Source: Janthinobacterium sp. 1_2014MBL_MicDiv
GTDB lineage: Bacteria > Pseudomonadota > Gammaproteobacteria > Burkholderiales > Burkholderiaceae_D
Reading direction: 5' to 3'
NCBI RefSeq assembly: GCF_001865675.1
Contig: NZ_CP011319.1
Location: 4,402,001 to 4,466,000 of the forward strand
DNA: 64,000 nt
Shown: positions 7,392-15,048 of the stretch, one piece after another
Layout of the letters: every line of letters starts with the position of its first letter
Position numbering within the stretch: the stretch's first letter is position 1
The notes under the pieces: model-generated
Told to the model about the DNA's origin: nothing
The model's input: only the letters and a program-made list of their open reading frames with translations
Databases searched by the model: none
Made by a program: the position numbers and the translations under genes

Positions 7392-8494
7392 CGGCAGTCG
7401 AACAGCATTTCAGCGGCAGCTACCGCCAGGACGACGTGGAGTTTCTGCTCACGCCGATGGCGCTCGAGCCGATCCTGGACCTGGCCGAGAAAGAGCGTCT
7501 GATCCAGTCCGGCCAGCGCCACTACAGCGAAATGCTGTCGCCCGAATCCCTGCCCTCGCCCGCCTACCTGGCGCTGTTCCAGAGCGCGTTTGCCGCCAAC
7601 CGCCTGCAGATGGCGCGCGACTGCCTGCGCCTGGCAGCCCTGATCGCGGCCCGCCGTGCGGGTCCGATCGCCCTGGTCTCGCTGGCGCGCGCCGGCACGC
7701 CCGTGGGCGTCATCCTGGGCCACGTGCTGCGCCAGGTCTTCCAGCGCGAGTGCAGCCATTATTCCGTCTCCATCATCCGCGACCGCGGCATCGATGCGAA
7801 CGCCCTGAAACACATCCTGGCGCAAGGCATTGCTGCCGAATCCATCGTCTTCGTCGACGGCTGGACCGGCAAGGGCGTGATCTCGCGCGAGCTGCGCCAG
7901 ACGGTCAACGACTTCAATGCCGCGCATGGCACGGCCATCGACGGCGGCCTGTTCGTGCTGTCCGATCTGGCCGGCACGGCCGCCTGCGCCGCCTCGGCCA
8001 GCGACTACCTGATCCCGTCGAGCATCCTCAACGCCACCGTCTCGGGCCTGGTCAGCCGCTCCGTGCTCAATGAAGCCATCGGCCCGGACGACTTCCACGG
8101 CTGCGTGTACTACGCGCAGTTCGCGGCGCACGACCAGTCGCGCGATTTCGCCGACGGCCTGGTGGCCGATGCCGTGGCGCTGGCCGCCAGCAGCGGCGTG
8201 CCGCTGGCCGAAGCGACGGATGCGCCAGCCATGGCGGCCCGCTCGCAGGCTTACATGGCCAGGGCGCAGCAGGAGTACGGCATCAGCGACATCAACCTGA
8301 TCAAGCCGGGCATCGGCGAAGCGACGCGCGTACTGCTGCGCCGCGTGCCCGAGCGCCTGATCGTGCGCGACACGAATGCACCGGACGTGGCACATTTGCT
8401 GCTCCTGGCGCAGGAAAAATCCATACCCGTCACAGTAGAACCGGCGCTGCCTTACCAGGCGGTCGCCCTCATCAGGAGCGCAGTCGATGGATAA
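7388..8494 (+). CDS. StiP family phosphoribosyltransferase / PELOTA-type protein
   Basis: Cytoplasmic protein of 368 residues in the family annotated as cysteine protease StiP, although the visible motif is that of a phosphoribosyltransferase: ESIVFVDGWTGKGV at about residues 151-164. The C-terminal 80 residues (from about 285, containing LIKPGIGEATRVLLRR and a Rossmann-like end) fit the PELOTA RNA-binding domain found at this position in Ter loci. It would be the second PRTase of the operon. Whether it acts on a small molecule or on RNA is open. It overlaps its left neighbour by ATGA and its right neighbour by eight bases. Confidence 0.8.
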   Translation: MTAVEQHFSGSYRQDDVEFLLTPMALEPILDLAEKERLIQSGQRHYSEMLSPESLPSPAYLALFQSAFAANRLQMARDCLRLAALIAARRAGPIALVSLARAGTPVGVILGHVLRQVFQRECSHYSVSIIRDRGIDANALKHILAQGIAAESIVFVDGWTGKGVISRELRQTVNDFNAAHGTAIDGGLFVLSDLAGTAACAASASDYLIPSSILNATVSGLVSRSVLNEAIGPDDFHGCVYYAQFAAHDQSRDFADGLVADAVALAASSGVPLAEATDAPAMAARSQAYMARAQQEYGISDINLIKPGIGEATRVLLRRVPERLIVRDTNAPDVAHLLLLAQEKSIPVTVEPALPYQAVALIRSAVDG

Positions 8495-9491
8495 CTCCAT
8501 ACACCCACAAAGCGAACACAAGGCGGCGCTAGGCGCCTCCATGTATGTGCCCACCACGCACAAGGATTTGCTGGCCATCGCCAACGGCGACAAATTCAGC
8601 CACCTGCGTTCGGTGATCTTTTGCACCGAAGACGCCATCGCCGAACGCGATCTCAGCTACGCGCTGTTCAACCTGTCGCTGGCGCTGCAAAACATGCGCG
8701 ACGAATCGGACACCTTGCGCTTCGTGCGCGTGCGCAATGTCGACGTGCTGGCGCGCGTGCTGGCCATGCCAGGCTCCGACAAATTGAGCGGCTTCGTGCT
8801 GCCCAAGTCCACGCGCCACAATTTTTCCGCGTATTTCGACCTCGTGCGCCACACGCATCACCTGCTGATGCCGACGTTGGAGACGGCGGACGTCTTCGAC
8901 GACGAGGAAATGAAGCAGTTCCGCATCGCCCTGTCGGCGCCGGAAGTGCGGCGCCGCATCCTGGCCCTGCGCATCGGCGGCAACGACTTGCTGGCGCTGC
9001 TGGGCTTGCGCCGCCCCACCAGCGGCACCATTTACCAGACGCCGCTGGGCCAGGTCATCGGCCGCCTGGTGACGATCTTCAAGCCGCACGGCTTCCAGCT
9101 GACGGCGCCCGTCTTCGAGCACCTGTCGCAGGGCAGCTGGCTCGATGCGGAAGTGGCGCAGGACATGGCGCACGGCATGATCGCCAAGACCGCCATCCAC
9201 CCTGACCAGGTGCCGCAGATCGAGCGCCACTACCAGGTGGCGCAGTCGGACATCGAACTGGCGCTGCGCATCATCGACCCGGACAGCCCGGCCGTGTTCC
9301 GCATGCAGGAATCGATGTGCGAAGTGGCGACCCACTCGAGCTGGGCGCAGCGCATCATCGAGCAGGCGCGCCTGTTCGGCATCCGCCATGCGGACGGCGC
9401 CGCCCTGCCGGCCACGCCTGCTATTTCGCATCACGCACCGAATCACTCATTGACTCAACTCTCCAGCGACGAAGGGACTGCACGACCATGA
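8487..9491 (+). CDS. HpcH/CitE-like aldolase/lyase of the Ter operon
   Basis: TIM-barrel protein of 334 residues of the HpcH/HpaI and CitE family, which cleave or form C-C bonds in acyl compounds with a divalent metal. The metal/substrate signature LRIGGNDLL (D167) and the upstream LMPTLETADVFDDEE are visible. The last 35 residues, after residue 295, are low in structure and rich in Pro, Ala, His and Ser. CitE-like proteins are regular members of the Ter nucleoside-metabolite gene set; the substrate is unknown. The gene starts inside the end of the previous one, and its stop overlaps the next start by ATGA. Confidence 0.85.
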   Translation: MDNSIHPQSEHKAALGASMYVPTTHKDLLAIANGDKFSHLRSVIFCTEDAIAERDLSYALFNLSLALQNMRDESDTLRFVRVRNVDVLARVLAMPGSDKLSGFVLPKSTRHNFSAYFDLVRHTHHLLMPTLETADVFDDEEMKQFRIALSAPEVRRRILALRIGGNDLLALLGLRRPTSGTIYQTPLGQVIGRLVTIFKPHGFQLTAPVFEHLSQGSWLDAEVAQDMAHGMIAKTAIHPDQVPQIERHYQVAQSDIELALRIIDPDSPAVFRMQESMCEVATHSSWAQRIIEQARLFGIRHADGAALPATPAISHHAPNHSLTQLSSDEGTARP

Positions 9492-10735
9492 CCAATTTCA
9501 CACGCGGACAAAAAGGCAAACTGGCGGACCTGGGCTTGAATGGCCCGTTTGCCGTCACGCTCGATATCGTTTCGGGCTCGATGGAAGTGGACGTCAGCTG
9601 CTTCGGCGTCGATGCGGCCGGCAAGCTGTCGGACGACCGCTACATGGTGTTCTTCAACCAGAAAAGCGCGCCGGACAACGCCATCACGGTGGACTTGAAC
9701 GGCCCCCGTTCCGTCTTCCAGGTGGACCTTTCCCGCCTGCCCGCCTCGATCGACAAGCTGGTGTTTACGGCGGCGACGGAACAGGGCAGCATGCGCGCAC
9801 TGGGCGCTTCGAGCATGACGCTGGGCCAGGCCGCCACGTTTGCCTTCACGGGCAATGACTTCCAGGACGAGAAAGCCGTCATCATCGGCGAGCTGTATCG
9901 CCGCGACGGCAGCTGGCGCTTCGGCGCCGTGGGCCAGGGTTTCGCCGGCGGCCTGGCCGCATTGCTGAAACACTTCGGCGGCAGCGAGGCGGGGGCATCG
10001 TCTCCCGCGCCATCGCCGGCACCGGTTCCCGCGCCCACGCCGGCGGCGCCGCCAGCAAACAAAATCTCGCTGTCGAAGATCCGCCTGGAAAAGCGCGGCG
10101 ACAAGATTTCGCTCGACAAGCGCGACAGCGGCGGCTATGGCCGCATCCGCGTCAACCTGAACTGGAACCAGAATGCGTCGCAGGGCCAGGCGCCCGCCTC
10201 GAAGCTGGACACGGGCTTCCTGGGCAAGCTGTTCAACAAGCCGGCCGGCCGCGCGGGCGGCATCGACCTCGATATCGGCTGCCTGTTCGAAATGAGCAAT
10301 GGCGCCAAGAGCGCCGTGCAGGCGCTGGGCAACAGCTGGGGCGCATATGACCGCCCGCCCTACATCCACCTGGAAGGCGACGACCGCACGGGCAGCATCA
10401 GCAGCGGCGAAAACATCTTCATCAACGGCACCCATTTCGACCAGATCAAGCGCGTGCTCGTGTATGCCTTCATCTACGAAGGCGTGCCGAACTGGGCCGC
10501 CACGGATGGCGTGGTGACGATCGAGATACCGGGCCAGCCGACGGTGGAAGTGCGCCTCGACAGCGACAGCCAGCACGCCATGTGCGCCATCGCCATGCTG
10601 GAAAACCACGGCGGCAACCTGCAGGTGACGAAATTGGTGGAATACTTCGGCGGCCAAGGTAAAATCACGGCGCACCAGGCCATGGACGAACGCTACAATT
10701 TCGGCCTCAATTGGAAAGCTGGCCGCAAGGATTAA
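9488..10735 (+). CDS. TerD-TerA fusion protein
   Basis: Protein of 415 residues with two Ter modules. Residues 1-170 are a TerD-like domain ending in GELYRRDGSWRFGAVGQGF; several acidic calcium ligands of canonical TerD are less evident here. A Pro/Ala linker (about 172-195) leads to a C-terminal TerA-like domain (about 196-415) with IDLDIGCLFE and acidic DDRTG near residue 300. No membrane segment or signal is seen, so it is probably a cytoplasmic scaffold of the Ter complex. It overlaps the CitE-like gene by ATGA, placing it in the biosynthetic transcript. Confidence 0.85.
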   Translation: MTNFTRGQKGKLADLGLNGPFAVTLDIVSGSMEVDVSCFGVDAAGKLSDDRYMVFFNQKSAPDNAITVDLNGPRSVFQVDLSRLPASIDKLVFTAATEQGSMRALGASSMTLGQAATFAFTGNDFQDEKAVIIGELYRRDGSWRFGAVGQGFAGGLAALLKHFGGSEAGASSPAPSPAPVPAPTPAAPPANKISLSKIRLEKRGDKISLDKRDSGGYGRIRVNLNWNQNASQGQAPASKLDTGFLGKLFNKPAGRAGGIDLDIGCLFEMSNGAKSAVQALGNSWGAYDRPPYIHLEGDDRTGSISSGENIFINGTHFDQIKRVLVYAFIYEGVPNWAATDGVVTIEIPGQPTVEVRLDSDSQHAMCAIAMLENHGGNLQVTKLVEYFGGQGKITAHQAMDERYNFGLNWKAGRKD

Positions 10736-10759
10736 TCCTTTCACCTTTAAAACCCTACC

Positions 10760-11134
10760 ATGACCCCTACGACCAAAAAAGTCACCTTCGCCTTCGTCAT
10801 CTTCCTCGTGGCCGGCTTCCTGCTGCTGGCAGCCTACACGTGGATGGCCCTCAGTTTCTCGTACTCGGAAGGCGAACGGGCGGGCTACCTGCAAAAGTTC
10901 TCCAAGCGGGGCTGGATTTGCAAGACATGGGAGGGCGAACTGCTGCTGACGGCGCTGCCGGGCACCATCCCGGAAAAATTCCAGTTCAGCGTGCGCGATG
11001 AGGAAGTGGCCAAACAGCTGTCGGCCGCGGCCGGCAAGCGCATCCTCGTCACCTACAGCCAGCACAAGGGCGTGCCGACGCAGTGCTTCGGCGAGACCGA
11101 ATACTATGCCGACAAGGTCGTCCTGAGCCAGTAA
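10760..11134 (+). CDS. Small single-pass membrane protein at the end of the Ter operon
   Basis: Protein of 124 residues with one N-terminal membrane helix (about residues 8-31, VTFAFVIFLVAGFLLLAAY) and a small soluble domain with two cysteines (in GWICKTWEG and PTQCFGET). I do not recognise a characterised function; such proteins sometimes carry a misleading 6-phosphogluconate dehydrogenase label in databases, which nothing here supports. It follows the TerD-TerA gene by 24 bases in the same direction and is probably co-transcribed. The topology suggests a periplasmic domain; a lipoprotein is excluded because no lipobox is present. Confidence 0.7.
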   Translation: MTPTTKKVTFAFVIFLVAGFLLLAAYTWMALSFSYSEGERAGYLQKFSKRGWICKTWEGELLLTALPGTIPEKFQFSVRDEEVAKQLSAAAGKRILVTYSQHKGVPTQCFGETEYYADKVVLSQ

Positions 11135-11154
11135 CAACAGCGTTTCCGCAACAA

Positions 11155-11183
11155 GCGCCGGCCGGCCATGCACGCGCCGGCGC
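11155..11183 (+). terminator. GC hairpin after the Ter operon
   Basis: GCGCCGGC and GCCGGCGC form a perfect eight-base stem 20 bases after the last Ter gene. There is no T tract, so it may be a factor-dependent end or an mRNA-protecting hairpin. The following stretch to 11399 is an AT-rich leader with no gene. Confidence 0.35.
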
Positions 11184-11399
11184 CATTCCGCCGCCCCCTT
11201 CCCGTCCCGTCTTTCCCCTCATTGAATTCCTGACAAGAATTCTTGCGCGCCTCACACATTCTCACTTTCTTATACACTATTACAATTAGTTCTGACTGGA
11301 ACTGTTCATTGGTGTAATAAAAACACAAGATGCTTGCGTCAGCGCAGCACGCCCAGCCAGCCCACCGTTAGCGTGTCTATCTCTCTCCTCGGAAACCTC

Positions 11400-12353
11400 A
11401 TGCGCAGCCGATTCCGCATCCTGGCCCTGCTGGCCGCCTCGCTCCCCCTGTGCGCCCAGGCACAGGACATTTCCGGCATGGCCGGCTCGCTGAAAGTCAA
11501 CAGCACCAGCGAGCGCACCTTTGTCGCCGCCGTCAGCTACACGCAGCCGGTCGGCGATTACAATGCCGTCAGCCTGTCGTACATCAATGAGGGCCATCCA
11601 GAAGACCACCACCGCGACGGCATGGCGGGCCAGGCCTGGCTGCGCACGAAAAAGGTGGACCGGGGCCTGACCCTGGGCGCCGGCGTGGGCCGCTACTTCT
11701 TCTTCGACACGGCCAAGACGGACGACGCACCGCATAATTTCGACAATGACCACGGCTGGGGCACCATCTTCAGCCTGCAGGCGCGCTGGCAATTCGACAA
11801 CCGCTGGTATGCGCAAGCCCAGGTGAACCGCATCCTGCCCAGCGGCAAGGACGCCACCACGCACCTGCTGATCGGCGCCGGCTACCGCTATGACGGCGTG
11901 CCTGGCGCCAAGCTGCATCTGCAGAACTGGGCGCACGACGACACCCTGACCGTGTCGACGGGCCATACCATCGTCAACAGCTTCCGCTCCGAAACTGCGC
12001 GCCCGTTCACGCTGGAATACCGGCGCGCGGCGGGAAAATACGTGGACTGGACGGTCACCGCCCTCGATGAAGGCAGCACCGACCTGGCACACCGGCGCGG
12101 CGTGGCCGCCCAGCTGTGGCTGATCCGCTCGCTCAATGAAAAGGTGGAATTCGGCATGGGCGGCGGCCCCTACCTGGCCTGGGATGGCCGCGACACGCAG
12201 GGTCACGGCACGCGCCTGACGGGATTGCTGTCAGCCGCAGCGCGCTACCACTTCGATCGCCGCTGGGTGGCGCAAGTGGCGTGGAACCGCGTCGTCACGG
12301 ACTACCACCGCGACGCGGACGTGATACTGGTGGGGGTGGGCCGGAAGTTCTGA
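11400..12353 (+). CDS. Predicted outer-membrane beta-barrel protein
   Basis: Protein of 317 residues with a typical signal peptide (RFRILALLAASLPLCAQAQ, cut near residue 23). The mature part is made of alternating amphipathic strands with aromatic girdles and ends in VGVGRKF, with the terminal Phe recognised by the outer-membrane assembly machinery. It resembles YaiO-type barrels, but no enzymatic motif or substrate can be read. I chose the ATG at 11400 because the signal peptide begins there; an in-frame ATG at 11334 would put 22 polar residues before it. It stands alone behind a 265-base AT-rich leader and ends at a hairpin shared with the convergent coiled-coil gene. Confidence 0.75.
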   Translation: MRSRFRILALLAASLPLCAQAQDISGMAGSLKVNSTSERTFVAAVSYTQPVGDYNAVSLSYINEGHPEDHHRDGMAGQAWLRTKKVDRGLTLGAGVGRYFFFDTAKTDDAPHNFDNDHGWGTIFSLQARWQFDNRWYAQAQVNRILPSGKDATTHLLIGAGYRYDGVPGAKLHLQNWAHDDTLTVSTGHTIVNSFRSETARPFTLEYRRAAGKYVDWTVTALDEGSTDLAHRRGVAAQLWLIRSLNEKVEFGMGGGPYLAWDGRDTQGHGTRLTGLLSAAARYHFDRRWVAQVAWNRVVTDYHRDADVILVGVGRKF

Positions 12354-12358
12354 TGCCT

Positions 12359-12384
12359 GGGGCCAGTCCCGGCGGGACGGCCCC
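12359..12384. terminator. Hairpin between convergent genes
   Basis: GGGGCC-A-GTCCC pairs with GGGAC-GGCCCC around a GGC loop. It lies between the stops of the barrel gene and the coiled-coil gene, so it could serve both; no T tract on either side. Confidence 0.4.
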
Positions 12385-12393
12385 CACAGCCAG

Positions 12394-14817
12394 TTAGCGC
12401 GAACGCCAGACGGCGCCAGCCTCGTTCGGCTGCGTCAGGCGCTCGATCACTTCGCGCGCCAGGCTGGCCGAGCTCACCTGTTCAGCCTTGGCGCGGGCCG
12501 CGGCCAGGGAGCTGGAAAAGGCGCACTGCTGCTGTTCCAGGCTGGCGCGCAGGGCGGCCAGTTCGCGTTCCTGCTGCTGCGCATTGGCCGTTTCCAGCTC
12601 CAGCAGTTGCTGCCTGGCGGCAGCCATGGCGCGCGTCGTGTCGGCCGCCTTGCGCTGCAATGCGGCGTGGGCTTGCGCGCTGGCCAGCAAGGCTTGCTGC
12701 GCGTCGAGTTTCTCATCGGCGGCCTGCTGCGCGGCCAGTTCCAGCCGTTCGCGCTGGCGCATGGCGTCCAGCGCTTCCTGTTCCAGCGCGGCGCGCGCCT
12801 CGGCCGCCTGCGTCGCCTGCTTTTCCGCTTCCAGGCGGCCGGCGATGGCTTGCGACGCCCGCTCCTCGGCTGCCGTCGTCTGGCGCTGCTGCACCAGTTT
12901 TTGCGCGATCAGCGCCAGCGATTCGCGTTCGGCGGCGACGAAATCGCGCTCGGACGCCAGCAGCGCCTCGGCTGTCCGGGCTTTTTCTTCTTCCACGCGG
13001 GCGCGCTCGCTATGCACCTGGCCCAGTTCCACGGCCAGGCGCGCCTGCGCCTGCACGGCTTGCGCGGCGGCCGCCTTCTGTTCGCCTTCGACCAGCGCCT
13101 GGTCCATCAGGATGCGGATGGCGTTCGCTTCCTTTTCCGACGCCTGCTGCAGGGCCTGTTCGGCGGCCTGCTGGCCGCGCAGCAGCTCTGCCTGCGCCTG
13201 TTCGGCGGCGCTGCGTTCCTGCGCCGCGGCGAACGCCTGCGCTTCCGCTTCCAGCTTGTCTTTCAGGGCGGCGATGGCCGCTTGTTCCGCGGCCAGGCGC
13301 TCCTGCTCTGCCTGCAGCAGGCTGGCCGCCTGTTCTGCCTTCTGCTGCGCCAGCTGCAGCGTTTCCGCCTGCATGGCCAGTTGCGCCGCGCCGGCCGCCA
13401 CTTCCGCCTGTTCCGCGTCATTCCGGCTGGCGGCCAGCTGCGCCGCCTGGCGCGCCAGTTCGGCGCGTTCGTGCGCGAGGCCGGCGGCGCGCTGCTGTTC
13501 TTCCAGTTCACGGGCCGCCGCCACGGCCGCGGCCTGCTCGGCCGCTTCGCGGGCCTTGGTTTCTTCGAGGGCCGCCGTTTCCGCTTCCAGCTTGGCGTGG
13601 CCGGCGATTTCCGCATCCTGTTCGGCGGCGACGCGGGCCAGCGCCACGGCGCGCAACTGGCGATCCACTTCGATGCGCGCTTCGGTGGCGGCCAGGATGC
13701 GCACGTCCGCATCGCGGCGCGCCTGCGCGCTGGCCACTGCCACCATTTCCAGGCGTTCGCGGTGGATGGCCGCGTCGCGCAATTCTTTTTCCGTTTGCAG
13801 GCGCAAGCGCAGGGACTGCGCCGCATGGCGCTCCGATTCCGCCTGCGCCAGGGCGATGGCTTCGCGTTCCTGCTCCAGGTGCGCCAGCGCGCGCGCCTCT
13901 TCCAGCGCGCGCACTTCGGCGGCGGCGCGGTTGAAGGCCGATTCCAGCGCGATCTGGTCGGCGCGCTCGCGCTGCACCGTCAATTCCAGCGCCTCGCTTT
14001 CCGCTTCGGCCAGCATCTGCGCCGTCTGGCGCGCACCGTGGGCATGGCGCTCGCGCTCGCGGGCCAGCACGGCCACGCGCGCATCGGCCGAGGCGATGCC
14101 CACCATTTCCTCCTTGGCCGCCTGCACGGCGGCGACGCGCTCGACGGCCTGCAGGCGCGCCTGCTCCGTCTGCACCTGCAATTCCTCGGCGGCGCGGGCG
14201 GCCTGCTCGGCCAGCTCCGACTGCACGGCCACCTGTTCGCTGGCGCGCAAGCGGCTTTCCTGCTCGGCGCGGGCGCGCTGTTCCGCGGCCAGGCGGATTT
14301 CATTGTCCGATTCCACGCGGGCGCGCAGTTCGGCCGTTTCCTGCTTGACCGCTTCCAGGCGCGCCACGCTTGCTTGCGCGGCGGCGCGCATGGTGTCGAG
14401 GCGCTCGCGGTTGGCGGCGATCGCCTCTTCGGCCGCTTGCGCGTTCTGCTGCGCGGCGGCGGCGGCGGCGGCGTCGATGGCGGCGCGGTCCTCGGCCAGC
14501 GAGCGCACGCGCGCCTCGGCCAGGGCACGGCTTTCGGCGGCGCAGGTGGCTTTCGCTTCCGCTTCCACGCGGGCGATCGCTTCGTGGATGGCCTTCAATT
14601 CCATTTGCTGGCGGCCGGCGGCCGGCGCCTTGACCTCGCCATCCGGCTCTTGCTCGGCCGGCGGCGCGGACATGGCGGCGGGGGCAGGCGCCTCGGCCTT
14701 GCTCTCCAGGTCCTTGAAATCATGCAGCGAGACGATGCTGTCCTGGTCGAACTCGTCATCGGCCGAGTAGGCGACGGTGAGGGAGGCGGCCTGGCGCTGA
14801 TTTTGCTGTGCTTGCAT
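12394..14817 (-). CDS. Giant alanine-rich coiled-coil protein
   Basis: Protein of 807 residues with no signal peptide or membrane segment. Residues 1-68 are acidic and probably flexible (ADDEFDQDSIVSLHDFKDLE, then Pro/Ala). From about 69 to 797 there is no proline at all and very few glycines; the sequence is a run of Ala, Glu, Gln, Arg and Leu in heptad-like order. As one continuous helix this would be about 100 nm long at 0.15 nm per residue. It ends LTQPNEAGAVWRSR. Shape suggests a cytoplasmic filament, spacer or scaffold. I recognise no family. It is monocistronic; GC-rich codons match the neighbours, so transfer is not indicated. Antisense open frames across it come from composition. Confidence 0.85.
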   Translation of the reverse strand: MQAQQNQRQAASLTVAYSADDEFDQDSIVSLHDFKDLESKAEAPAPAAMSAPPAEQEPDGEVKAPAAGRQQMELKAIHEAIARVEAEAKATCAAESRALAEARVRSLAEDRAAIDAAAAAAAQQNAQAAEEAIAANRERLDTMRAAAQASVARLEAVKQETAELRARVESDNEIRLAAEQRARAEQESRLRASEQVAVQSELAEQAARAAEELQVQTEQARLQAVERVAAVQAAKEEMVGIASADARVAVLARERERHAHGARQTAQMLAEAESEALELTVQRERADQIALESAFNRAAAEVRALEEARALAHLEQEREAIALAQAESERHAAQSLRLRLQTEKELRDAAIHRERLEMVAVASAQARRDADVRILAATEARIEVDRQLRAVALARVAAEQDAEIAGHAKLEAETAALEETKAREAAEQAAAVAAARELEEQQRAAGLAHERAELARQAAQLAASRNDAEQAEVAAGAAQLAMQAETLQLAQQKAEQAASLLQAEQERLAAEQAAIAALKDKLEAEAQAFAAAQERSAAEQAQAELLRGQQAAEQALQQASEKEANAIRILMDQALVEGEQKAAAAQAVQAQARLAVELGQVHSERARVEEEKARTAEALLASERDFVAAERESLALIAQKLVQQRQTTAAEERASQAIAGRLEAEKQATQAAEARAALEQEALDAMRQRERLELAAQQAADEKLDAQQALLASAQAHAALQRKAADTTRAMAAARQQLLELETANAQQQERELAALRASLEQQQCAFSSSLAAARAKAEQVSSASLAREVIERLTQPNEAGAVWRSR

Positions 14818-14907
14818 GATTTCTCGCTTATTCGGGTGAATTCCGTTGCTTATGGGAATTTATTAGCACCATTATCGAGCAGGCATGCACAAATCAGCGC
14901 GGCAAGA

Positions 14908-14930
14908 AGAGGCGGTTTTACCGCTCTTTT
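14908..14930. terminator. Weak hairpin downstream of the srkA gene
   Basis: GCGGT and ACCGC enclose TT, with partial outer pairing AGAG/TCTTTT. It lies between srkA and the coiled-coil gene, both on the minus strand. On that strand the following bases are only moderately U-rich. The stretch 14818-15048 otherwise holds a possible 34-codon minus-strand frame (14930-15031) that I could not support. Confidence 0.3.
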
Positions 14931-15048
14931 CAGGATTTGATGCGGACGTAGGCGTCCGAGAACATGCTCAGGGCAAGGCGCATTGCCGAAGGCAGCACGA
15001 AGGGTACGCCCAGGCAATGCAACGCCGCCATGGGCGTGTAGCGCGCGC

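Noticed and set aside
7388..8494. StiP as a true cysteine protease
   Set aside because: The clear motif is a phosphoribosyltransferase PRPP loop; I see no convincing Cys-His catalytic pair, so the protease name is only a family label.
13000..14500. Tandem DNA repeats in the coiled-coil gene
   Set aside because: Similar GCC/CAG/GAA-type codons recur, but units are not of fixed length or sequence; the effect is protein composition, not a DNA repeat array.
12488..14940. Several open frames of 400-780 codons antisense to the coiled-coil gene
   Set aside because: They are rich in Ser/Ala/Cys, Arg/Leu/Gly or Pro/Arg, as expected from the complement of GCC/GCG/CAG-rich codons; no conserved motif is seen, and the real frame has clean alpha-helical periodicity.
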